Assembly (NCBI RefSeq): GCF_964340395.1
Contig: NC_135558.1
Location: forward strand, 22,913,564 to 22,977,563
DNA length: 64,000 bases
Source of the DNA: Glandiceps talaboti
Lineage: Eukaryota > Hemichordata > Enteropneusta > Spengelidae
Reading direction: 5' to 3'
Both the position numbers and the translations under genes were made by a program. Positions 12,149 through 22,405 of this stretch are shown here, piece by piece; the stretch's first letter is position 1, and each line of letters starts with the position of its first letter. The notes under the pieces are model-generated. The model had not been told where the DNA came from and searched no databases. It saw only the letters and a program-made list of their open reading frames with translations.

Positions 12149-12215
12149 TGCAACTAACATGAATGAGCACAGTTCTAATTCCCATGCTGTATTCCTTACA
12201 TTAGAATGTAGAGAG
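12149..12215 (+). CDS. KIF3B-like switch I exon, cassette copy 1
   Basis: 67 nt, acceptor TTTTTTTTCAG, donor GAG|GTAAGT. Encodes ATNMNEHSSNSHAVF and then LTLECRE. The invariant switch I motif NxxSSRSH has Asn in place of Arg. It enters in phase 2 and leaves in phase 0. In KIF3B the next residues lead to the DLAGSE switch II, which is not encoded in the following 280-bp intron. Confidence 0.85.
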
Positions 12216-12495
12216 GTAAGTAGTAGTATCTAATTACTGTGTTTTCACTTTAAAATTGTGTTTCTTTTTACAGCCAATTCGACAAATTAAACAATGATAA
12301 TGTTTACATAGATGTTGCATGTTGATAGATTAGTAGTATTGGTTTCCAAGTTTACAATGTATTTCACTTGTACAGTAAAGTACTTGAACATTTTAGGACC
12401 TTATCACAGTTGGATACTGATACTAAGCAGTCAATGGTTTGTCCAGTGAATAGACTTTTCAAAGAGTTTTGTGCTTTTTGTATCTTAATTTTCAG

Positions 12496-12716
12496 GGAGA
12501 ACGTTCGAAAGAAGCAACAAAAATTAATTTGCCTTTGGCAGTGTTGGATAACGTAACCTCAGCTACTCTAGTTAATGGCAAGAGTACACACATTCCATAT
12601 CGTGATTCCAAATTGACCAGACTTAAAGATTCTTTAGGTGGTAATGTCACGAAAGAGATGGTAGCTAATATCGGTCCTGCTAGATACAACTATGATGAAT
12701 TTCTGACAATATTGAG
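12496..12716 (+). CDS. KIF3B-like alpha-4/loop 12/alpha-6 exon, cassette copy 1
   Basis: 221 nt, acceptor ATTTTCAG, donor TTGAG|GTATGT. Encodes [39 protein letters not shown] and [17 protein letters not shown], corresponding to KIF3[20 protein letters not shown] through YNVEETLTTLRY. One residue is lost (LLQDS to LKDS, an in-frame 3-nt loss). It leaves in phase 2 (AG), which fits the neck exon at 25034 and also the next switch I exon copy. Confidence 0.85.
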
Positions 12717-12881
12717 GTATGTGATAGTTTTCTTTAGCTTAATCAGTTGGCTTCTCACCTGGCATGAGGAGAGAGAGGTACACTTCAAGTTAGTCTGGAA
12801 ACTAATGTGGTCTCTAACTATTAAAATGATGTCTGGCCAAAGTCTCTCAATCAGCAAAAAAGGCATGGTTAAGTGTCTATG

Positions 12882-12928
<47 letters not shown>

Positions 12929-13097
12929 TGATGTGTGTAAACAACTTAAAGTCAAATACTGCTGAACTGATAAGATTCAGTAGAGCTAAAGGCATTGCTA
13001 AGTGTCTGTCTGTGTGGATGTGTGGAAACAACTTAAAGTCAAATACTGCTGGACAGATAAGGTTCAGTAGTGCGAAAGGTATCACTATCTGTCTCTC

Positions 13098-13136
<39 letters not shown>

Positions 13137-14026
13137 GTGGATGTGTGTAAACAACTTAGTCAAATACTGCTGAACACATAAGGTTCAGTAGTGCTATAGG
13201 CATCACTAAGTGCTTGTCTGTCTGTCTGTCTGTCTGATTTAGGTAAAAAAATGTGGTTTTTGGTAAAAAAAATCTTAAGCTAAAAAATATAGCTGTATAG
13301 CAGCATATGTCACAGGTTTCGAGACGTTCCGCCTGCATGCACACATCAAGTTGTAGATGATGGGATACGTGAAAGTAGGTCAAATTCCATCCTTAAATTT
13401 GGGGAAAAAATTTTGGTCTCATAGTTACCTACATTCCACCAAATACCATGTGAGATATTTAGAGGTTGGTCAAAGATCATCCCCCATTTTTTTGAGGGGA
13501 GGGGGGATGAAATTGGTTCTATAGTACACCATTTAAACCAAAAACTGCATCCCCAGCCCTATTGGGTTGCCTAGAATTAGACATGTACATAATAATTAAA
13601 TTCTAAGGTCAAAGGTCATCCCCTATTTTGAGGGAAATATTTGGTCCCATAGTTACCCACATTCCACAAAATACCCGGTCTGCACATGTTGTACACCAGG
13701 GATCAGCGAGCATGTAATTGATTTATCGATTGATTTGTCATTAGGTTGAATGATTAATCGATTAAATGATTGATCCAGACAGACAGACACTTTGCCATTG
13801 CCTATAGCATTTCTGAACATTATCATATCAGTTCAGTTGTGCTAAAAAGAGCTGTCTGGCAGGCAGAGCTATATTAAAAGTTAGTCCTGCACCAAGAGCA
13901 TAATCGTGTTTAGTACCTGTAAATCCCTGTAGCTCCTCTGATAACATAAAGTAATTGTAATCCAACAATGTTTGCATTAGCCATTATGGTTAAATAATTT
14001 GAAATGAACGTTCATTTTTTTTTCAG

Positions 14027-14093
14027 TGCAACTAACATGAATGAGCACAGTTCTAATTCCCATGCTGTATTCCTTACATTAGAATGTAGAGAG
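14027..14093 (+). CDS. KIF3B-like switch I exon, cassette copy 2
   Basis: Identical coding sequence to the copy at 12149 with intact splice borders, including the SSNSH change. The upstream intron lacks a short AGAGATATAAAGACAATATAA stretch present in copies 1 and 4, so copies 2 and 3 are sister units. Confidence 0.85.
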
Positions 14094-14373
14094 GTAAGTA
14101 GTAGTATCTAATTACTGTGTTTTCATTTTAAAATTGTGTTTCTTTTTACAGCCAATTCGACAAATTAAACAATGATAATGTTTACATAGATGTTGCATGT
14201 TGATAGATTAGTAGTATTGGTTTCCAAGTTTACAATGTATTTCACTTGTACAGTAAAGTACTTGAACATTTTAGGACCTTATCACAGTTGGATACTGATA
14301 CTAAGCAGTCAATGGTTTGTCCAGTGAATAGACTTTTCAAAGAGTTTTGTGCTTTTTGTATCTTAATTTTCAG

Positions 14374-14594
14374 GGAGAACGTTCGAAAGAAGCAACAAAA
14401 ATTAATTTGCCTTTGGCAGTGTTGGATAACGTAACCTCAGCTACTCTAGTTAATGGCAAGAGTACACACATTCCATATCGTGATTCCAAATTGACCAGAC
14501 TTAAAGATTCTTTAGGTGGTAATGTCACGAAAGAGATGGTAGCTAATATCGGTCCTGCTAGATACAACTATGATGAATTTCTGACAATATTGAG
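14374..14594 (+). CDS. KIF3B-like alpha-4/loop 12/alpha-6 exon, cassette copy 2
   Basis: 221 nt, reading the same as copy 1 ([18 protein letters not shown]). Acceptor and donor are intact and the exon leaves in phase 2. Confidence 0.85.
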
Positions 14595-14759
14595 GTATGT
14601 GATAGTTTTCTTTAGCTTAATCAGTTGGCTTCTCACCTGGCATGAGGAGAGAGAGGTACACTTCAAGTTAGTCTGGAAACTAATGTGGTCTCTAACTATT
14701 AAAATGATGTCTGGCCAAAGTCTCTCAATCAGCAAAAAAGGCATGGTTAAGTGTCTATG

Positions 14760-14814
<55 letters not shown>

Positions 14815-14983
14815 TGATGTGTGTAAACAACTTAAAGTCAAATACTGCTGAACTGATAAGATTCAGTAGAGCTAAAGGCATTGCTAAGTGTCTCTCTGTG
14901 TGGATGTGTGGAAACAACTTAAAGTCAAATACTGCTGGACAGATAAGGTTCAGTAGTGCGAAAGGTATCACTATCTGTCTCTC

Positions 14984-15032
<49 letters not shown>

Positions 15033-15203
15033 TGATGTGTGTAAACAACTTAAAGTCAAATACTGCTGAACTGATAAGATTCAGTAGAGCTAAAGGCATT
15101 GCTAAGTGTCTGTCTGTGTGGATGTGTGGAAACAACTTAAAGTCAAATACTGCTGGACAGATAAGGTTCAGTAGTGCGAAAGGTATCACTATCTGACTAT
15201 CTC

Positions 15204-15240
<37 letters not shown>

Positions 15241-16132
15241 GGATGTGTGTAAACAACTTAGTCAAATACTGCTGAACACATAAGGTTCAGTAGTGCTATA
15301 GGCATCACTAAGTGCTTGTCTGTCTGTCTGTCTGTCTGTCTAATTTAGGTAAAAAAATGTGGTTTTTGGTAAAAAAAATCTTAAGCTAAAAAATATAGCT
15401 GTATAGCAGCATATGTCACAGGTTTCGAGACGTTCCGCCTGCATGCACACATCAAGTTGTAGATGATGGGATACGTGAAGGTAGGTCAAATTCCATCCTC
15501 AAATTTGGGGAAAAAATTTTGGTCTCATAGTTACCTACATTCCACCAAATACCATGTGAGATATTTAGAGGTTGGTCAAAGATCATCCCCCATTTTTTTG
15601 AGGGGAGGGGGGATGAAATTGGTTCTATAGTACACCATTTAAACCAAAAACTGCATCCCCAGCCCTATTGGGTTGCCTAGAATTAGACATGTGCATAATA
15701 ATTAAATTCTAAGGTCAAAGGTCATCCCCTATTTTGAGGGAAATATTTGGTCCCATAGTTACCCACATTCCACAAAATACCCGGTCTGCACATGTTGTAC
15801 ACCTGGGATCAGCGAGCATGTAATTGATTTATCGATTGATTTGTCATTAGGTTGAATGATTAATCGATTAAATGATTGATCCAGACAGACAGACACTTTG
15901 CCATTGCCTATAGCATTTCTGAACATTATCATATCAGTTCAGTTGTGCTAAAAAGAGCTGTCTGGCAGGCAGAGCTATATTAAAAGTTAGTCCTGCACCA
16001 AGAGCATAATCGTGTTTAGTACCTGTAAATCCCTGTAGCTCCTCTGATAACATAAAGTAATTGTAATCCAACAATGTTTGCATTAGCCATTATGGTTAAA
16101 TAATTTGAAATGAACGTTCATTTTTTTTTCAG

Positions 16133-16199
16133 TGCAACTAACATGAATGAGCACAGTTCTAATTCCCATGCTGTATTCCTTACATTAGAATGTAGAGAG
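16133..16199 (+). CDS. KIF3B-like switch I exon, cassette copy 3
   Basis: 67 nt, same peptide as the other copies, splice borders intact. Confidence 0.85.
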
Positions 16200-16479
16200 G
16201 TAAGTAGTAGTATCTAATTACTGTGTTTTCATTTTAAAATTGTGTTTCTTTTTACAGCCAATTCGACAAATTAAACAATGATAATGTTTACATAGATGTT
16301 GCATGTTGATAGATTAGTAGTATTGGTTTCCAAGTTTACAATGTATTTCACTTGTACAGTAAAGTACTTGAACATTTTAGGACCTTATCACAGTTGGATA
16401 CTGATACTAAGCAGTCAATGGTTTGTCCAGTGAATAGACTTTTCAAAGAGTTTTGTGCTTTTTGTATCTTAATTTTCAG

Positions 16480-16700
16480 GGAGAACGTTCGAAAGAAGCA
16501 ACAAAAATTAATTTGCCTTTGGCAGTGTTGGATAACGTAACCTCAGCTACTCTAGTTGATGGCAAGAGTACACACATTCCATATCGTGATTCCAAATTGA
16601 CCAGACTTAAAGATTCTTTAGGTGGTAATGTCACGAAAGAGATGGTAGCTAATATCGGTCCTGCTAGATACAACTATGATGAATCTCTGACAACATTGAG
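16480..16700 (+). CDS. KIF3B-like alpha-4/loop 12/alpha-6 exon, cassette copy 3
   Basis: 221 nt. It differs from copies 1 and 2 by LVDGKSTH instead of LVNGKSTH and by DESLTTLR instead of DEFLTILR. These changes match canonical KIF3B ([15 protein letters not shown]), so this copy keeps ancestral residues, yet it shares the derived LKDS deletion. That mixture points to gene conversion or staggered mutation between units. Confidence 0.85.
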
Positions 16701-17408
16701 GTATGTGATAGTTTTCTTTAGCTTAATCAGTTGGCTTCTCACCTGGCATGAGGAGAGAGATCCCGAGGTACACTTCAAGTTAGTCTGGAAACTAATGTGG
16801 TCTCTAACTATTAAAATGATGTCTGGCCAAAGTCTCTCAATCAGCAAAAAAGGCATGGTTAAGTGTCTATGTGTCTGTCTGTCTGTCTGTCCGTCTGTCT
16901 GTCTGTTGATGTGTGTAAACAACTTAAAGTCAAATACTGCTGAACTGATAAGATTCAGTAGAGCTAAAGGCATTGCTAAGTGTCTGTCTGTGTGGATGTG
17001 TGGAAACAACTTAAAGTCAAATACTGCTGGACAGATAAGGTTCAGTAGTGCGAAAGGTATCACTATCTGTCTCTCTCTGTCTGTCTGTCTGTCTGTGGAT
17101 GTGTGTAAACAACTTAGTCAAATACTGCTGAACACATAAGGTTCAGTAGTGCTATAGGCATCACTAAGTGCTTGTCTGTCTGTCTGTCTGTCTGATTTAG
17201 GTAAAAAAATGTGGTTTTTGGTAAAAAAAATCTTAAGCTAAAAAATATAGCTGTATAGCAGCATATGTCACAGGTTTCGAGACGTTCCGCCTGCATGCAC
17301 ACATCAAGTTGTAGATGATGGGATACGTGAAAGTAGGTCAAATTCCATCCTCAAATTTGGGGAAAAAATTTTGGTTTCATAGTTGCCGCCTACATTCCAC
17401 CAAATACC

Positions 17409-20104
17409 GAGGTAGCTAAATGGTCCAAAATTGAACACTTGCGGGGCAAAGTGCTAGATCTAGCACTTCGCCACTTTTTGACAAAGTGCTAGATCTAGCA
17501 CTTCGTCAGTTTTCGCCGAAGTGCTAGATCTAGCACTTCGCCAGAAAACAACGAAGTGCGGGACTGTAAACAACGAAGCGCCTCCAACGGCTTGATATAA
17601 CGTGGTCGTTCGCATCGATAAACGTCACATACATGCGTCATGCAGTAGTCCGTGTACATGGTCGTGTGGCGCATGATCGACTCCAAAACTTATCTTTGGC
17701 CGATTGTAACAACGACACGATTTATCTGAAGTTTGTTAAATGTTTGCCGAGTAAAACGGCCGGTTGAAAGTTCACGTTGCCGTACGGTTGTGTCCTGGGG
17801 GTTGTGTGTTATGTTACAAACATGCCTTGTCAATACCTCGCGGTGGGTGGACTTGCGCGATCACAGAAACAAGTGTTATTATTTTACCCCTTTCATATAC
17901 AATTGGCTAATACACGTCAATATCATCGATATTATCGACATTGTATTGTATTCTGATAGAAACATTCTGATACATATCTCGGGAAACTAGTGCCTGTGGT
18001 CGGGACTGTACTTCAGAATCTGCAATCTACTCTGTAAACAAGGACTAGCCACTCGGTATTTCTTGTACCATGTCTATTTTAGAGCGGGAAAGATATATCA
18101 ATCGTAACGTCTTGAAATAAATTTGAAAATCACTGAAATCTTTATCCAGTATCCATCTTTCAGTATAATCACCTATGTGCTTATTTTCATTCTAATCCAT
18201 GAAGTAGTAGAAAAAGAATATTGTGCAAAATCATGTCATAACTCTGGTGACTTACACGAGGTAGAGTCCCTCCGGGGACACATTTATTCTATAAAAATCT
18301 TTTAAAATTTCTCCAAACTTTTTGAACGGATGGTTTTATTTTGTTGATCTCTCTGAAATGACAAAATAAATGTGGGGTCATTGTGTTTGTTTTTAAACAA
18401 ACCGACACACCTTTCTTTCCCCCGGATCATATATGGTTAACACGGGATTTGGCAGCCATGCTGGATTCTAAAAAGATAAGGTGACACTATGCACTTTTAG
18501 TATTTTCGGGATGTATTCCATGTTAACTTGCGATGTGCTTTTAAGACATGAGTCGTTCCCACTTATCACAACCCTACCTATGAGCTCCCACAACCTTTCT
18601 CGTATAAATCATTTCCTATCTCTATTTCTCGAACGGTCGTCGTTTGTATTTCTTATTGTTGTTAATAATGTGCAATCCAGTTCACGAAGTGACAGTTATT
18701 ACTGCTCCACGAACCTCGGCTTCACACTACGCTAATTATAGCATTATGAAGTCACTTCCTCTGGACCGAACCAAACTATAACCGATGGCTATTATTATTT
18801 TTCCCCACATTGGATATAATTTCTGAGCGAACAGGAATTACATAAGGGACGATATTGAAGTTGGTGATTGTCTAGGAATGCAAAATATCAGTAAACAGTA
18901 ATGTAGGGATGGTTTACTTGAGATCTGGCGAAGTTATGGATTATTTCTTGTCGTTGTTTTCAGTCAAGAAGTTGGCAGTACCAAGTATGTGGAATTTACA
19001 AAACAGCAGTTACGGGTTATTTATAGATTTCAATCAAAATATTAACAGCAATGAAGGGCTGAAATTAAAATTGTTCACACGAATATGTTTTCGCACTTAT
19101 GTTTTCGATAGCAATATTTTTGTCATCTATTAACGATCTCATAATACTGAAAGAAGTGAATCTATTCAATAGAAATATAGTGAACGTGATATAAACTTAT
19201 ACCCAGACTTTATTTTGGTGTTCAACGATCAAGAAAAATCTTCGCTCTCGCATCTAGACACACAGTCACTAACCCCCCACATACACACCAAGAAATTCAG
19301 TTTTCCTTTATATTGTTTCTTTGTCATGCAATGTTACAAATGTCACTGCCATTAAATCTGCAGTATGAAGTCTGTGACGCACGCCGAACTAAATGTTTCT
19401 ACTTCCTGAAATCTTCGAAGTTTCGATTGTATATGGGAGTGCGTTATTTGACTTACAGCTGTCAAAATGGAGGTCTACGGTTGTTGGTAGTGGTGTCAAG
19501 CCGTTGTCAAGTACGGAGTACGAAACGTGGTACCGAAACGACTACGTGCTATAGTTGAAGTCTGTGACACACGCAGAACAAAATGTTTCTTCTTCCTGAA
19601 ATCTTCGAAGTTTCGACTGTATATGGGAGTGCGTTATTTGACGCCAGTGACAGCTGTCAAAATGGAGGTCGACGGTTGTTGGTAGTGGTGTCAAGCCGTT
19701 GTCAAGTACAGAGTACGAAACGTGGTACCGAAACGACCACGTGCTGTAGTTTTCGCCGCATAGAACATCGAAAAAATACAAAACTGGACGTTACTAAAAA
19801 TTACGAAGTAGAAACTTGGTTGTGCATTGGCAAAACAGATGAAAAACATACGGAAAATCAAACTCTAAGGTCGTTAAACACGGGAAGTAACATTTTACAC
19901 TGAGAGCAATAACATGTCCATTTAGGTATAACATGACATATTTACCGATGACCTAGCACTTTGCCACTCTTTTGAACTGCTAGATCTAGCACTTTGCCAC
20001 TTTTTGACAAAGTGCTAGATCTAGCACTTTGTCAAAAAGTGGCGAAGTGCTAGATCTAGCACTTTGCCCCGCAACTGTTCAGATTTTGAATTCTTTGTTA
20101 CATG
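17409..20104. mobile_element. Foldback-type transposon inserted in kinesin unit 4
   Basis: The element is bounded by AAATACC on each side (17402-17408 and 20105-20111), present once in the uninterrupted units (for example at 11532, 13440 and 15547). The ends are inverted repeats sharing TTGCGGGGCAAAGTGC and carrying the 20-bp perfect palindrome AAGTGCTAGATCTAGCACTT three times per arm (17449, 17484, 17519; 19975 with one mismatch, 20010, 20045). The arms could form large hairpins. The middle has a direct duplication of about 190 bp (19367-19556 and 19557-19752) but no transposase frame I recognise, so it is probably non-autonomous. A 7-bp target duplication does not match the usual 8-bp (hAT) or 9-10 bp (FB/Mutator) classes, so the superfamily is open. 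Confidence 0.85.
19367..19752. repeat. 190-bp direct duplication inside the foldback transposon
   Basis: Both halves start GAAGTCTGTGAC and end at a CACGTGCT/TACGTGCT block followed by AGTT. They share ATGGGAGTGCGTTATTTGAC, CTGTCAAAATGGAGGT and GTCAAGCCGTTGTCAAGTAC with scattered substitutions and a small indel. Confidence 0.85.
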
Positions 20105-20739
20105 AAATACCATGTGAGATATTTAGAGGTTGGTCAAAGATCATCCCCCATTTTTTTGAGGGGAGGGCGCGGGATGAAATTGGTTCTATAGTACACCATT
20201 TAAACCAAAAACTGCATCCCCAGCCCTATTGGGTTGCCTAGAATTAGACATGTGCATAATAATTATAAGGTCAAAGGTCATCCCCTATTATAAGGTCAAA
20301 GGTCATCCCCTATTTTGAGGGAAATATTTGGTCCCATAGTTACCCACATTCCACAAAATACCCGGTCTGCACATGTTGTACACCAGGGATCAGCGAGCAT
20401 GTAATTGATTTATCGATTGATTTGCCATTAGGTTGAATGATTAATCGATTAGATGATTGATCCAGACAGTCAGACACTGACTTTGCCAATTGCCTATAGC
20501 ATTTCTGAACATTATCATATCAGTTCAGTTGTGCTAAAAAGAGCTGTCTGGCAGGCAGAGCTATATTAAAAGTTAGTCCTGCACCAAGAGCATAATCGTG
20601 TTTAGTACCTGTAAATCCCTGTAGCTCCACTGATAACATAAAGTAATTGTAATCCAACAATGTTTGCATTAGCCATTATGGTTAAAAGAGATATAAAGAC
20701 AATATAATAATTTAAAATGAACGTTCATTTTTTTTTCAG

Positions 20740-20806
20740 TGCAACTAACATGAATGAGCACAGTTCTAATTCCCATGCTGTATTCCTTACATTAGAATGT
20801 AGAGAG
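20740..20806 (+). CDS. KIF3B-like switch I exon, cassette copy 4
   Basis: 67 nt, same peptide as copies 1-3 with intact borders. Its upstream intron retains the AGAGATATAAAGAC stretch shared with copy 1. Confidence 0.85.
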
Positions 20807-21086
20807 GTAAGTAGTAGTATCTAATTACTGTGTTTTCACTTTAAATTTGTGTTTCTTTTTACAGCCAATTCAACAAATTAAACAATGATAATGTTTACAT
20901 AGATGTTGCATGTTGATAGATTAGTAGTATTGGTTTCCAAGTTTACAATGTACTTCACTTGTACAGTAAAGTACTTGAACATTTTAGGACCTTATCACAG
21001 TTGGATACTGATACTAAGCAGTCAATGGTTTGTCCAGTGAATAGACTTTTCAAAGAGTTTTGTGCTTTTTGTATCTTAATTTTCAG

Positions 21087-21310
21087 GGAGAACGTTCGAA
21101 AGAAGCAACAAAAATTAATTTGCCTTTGGCAGTGTTGGATAACGTAACCTCAGCTACTCTAGTTAATGGCAAGAGTACACACATTCCATATCGTGATTCC
21201 AAATTGACCAGACTTCTTCAAGATTCTTTAGGTGGTAATGTCAAGAAAGAGATGGTAGCTAATATCGGTCCTGCTAGATACAACTATGATGAATTTCTGA
21301 CAATATTGAG
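21087..21310 (+). CDS. KIF3B-like alpha-4/loop 12/alpha-6 exon, cassette copy 4
   Basis: 224 nt. It keeps the canonical [11 protein letters not shown], so it lacks the one-residue deletion of copies 1-3, and reads NVKKEM where the others read NVTKEM. It is the last copy before the neck exon and its donor is intact. If only one cassette is used by the spliceosome, proximity makes this the natural partner of the exon at 25034. Confidence 0.87.
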
Positions 21311-21569
21311 GTATGTGATAGTTTTCTTTAGCTTAATCAGTTGGCTTCTCACCTGGCATGAGGAGAGAGAGGTACAATGTACACTTCAAGTTAGTCTGGA
21401 AACTAATGTGGTCTCTAACTAAATGATGTCTGGCCAAAGTCTCTCAATCAGCAAAAAAGGTTCTTCATCCAATCAGTGAACCCCAGCAGCTATAGTGATG
21501 TAAACAGTGTATAAGTAGCATCCTGAGCTGACAAATATTTAGATATTACATAACTGCCCTAATAAACGC

Positions 21570-22260
21570 TAAGATAGTAGATTCACCATAATCTACCGAC
21601 TAGCCCACAGGTCTTCCTATATTTTTAATACAACATGCTTTCCTCTAACCAAATTACTGCTCCTGTAAAATAGTAGGATAAATAAAGGATCACCACTGAG
21701 AATATTAGAAGGTAAAGTCTATTGGTTTCTATAGGGTGCTGGTGCACAGACAGACCCAGTAGCCTTGCCATGCAAATGTATAGTAGATTCACCATAATCT
21801 ACCCAGTAGCCCACAGGTTTTATGAGTTCAATCTTTCCGTTTTTATAGGTGTCATAACTTGACCAATTTTCAGTTGTTTTTTAAATAGTTTATATTTTTG
21901 GAGAGGGCAACATCTGGTAATTACAAAAATATCAAAGTTTACCACTGAAACCCCAGTTATATAACTGAACACAGGTGTTTTCGGCGCCCGCCAGTGTCAA
22001 TATACAAGGTTCACACATTCTCAAAATCCTTTAACTCCTTTCTCCAAAGTTATAGGTATATCTTAACTTGACCAATTTTCAATTGTTTTTTAAAAAGTTT
22101 ATATTTTTGGAGAGGGCAACATCTGGCAATTTCAAAAATATCAGTGTTTACCACAAAAAAACGACTTATATTACCGAAAAACGGGCGTTTTTCAGCACGC
22201 ACCAGTGCCAATATAAATACACAAACCCGCCTATTTACTACTCTCTTAAACTTTACTAGA
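21570..22260. repeat. Diverged intronic tandem duplication of about 200-210 bp
   Basis: TAGATTCACCATAATCTAC with TAGCCCACAGG occurs at about 21580 and 21785. AACTTGACCAATTTTCA plus TTTTTGGAGAGGGCAACATC occurs at about 21860-21910 and 22065-22120, each followed by a CCAGTGYCAATAT block. Confidence 0.75.
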
Positions 22261-22405
22261 GACTGGTATATTGGTTAGAATTTGTGATTGATTAACAAAG
22301 ACATGATGTTAATGACTGTTTGGGTGGCTGTGGATGAATTTTAAATTGCATCTCATGCATCTCAGGACTTCTACAGTAAGGACTTTGACTATATTATATA
22401 TACTG

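Larger units (their letters stand above)
10974..21460 (+). repeat. Four tandem units each carrying the same two kinesin exons
   Basis: Units run about 10974-12863 (1,890 bp), 12864-14741 (1,878 bp), 14742-16853 (2,112 bp) and 16854-21460 (4,607 bp, including a 2.7 kb transposon). Each starts at CATGGTTAAGTGTCTATGT followed by CTGT repeats. Units 2-4 are each preceded by the string CTCTCAATCAGCAAAAAAGG that ends the unit before, and unit 4 ends in the same string. Intron and exon sequence are nearly identical between units, so duplication is recent or homogenised. Unit 3 has an extra internal copy of about 225 bp (CTGT run plus AACAACTTAAAG block). The CTGT runs at the joints are a plausible site of unequal crossing over. 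Confidence 0.93.

Noticed and set aside
12469-13173. A 234-residue frame reading through the kinesin exon into CTGT repeats
   Set aside because: The exon stops at a strong GTATGT donor, and the rest is intron and microsatellite. The same applies to the equivalent frames in units 2-4.
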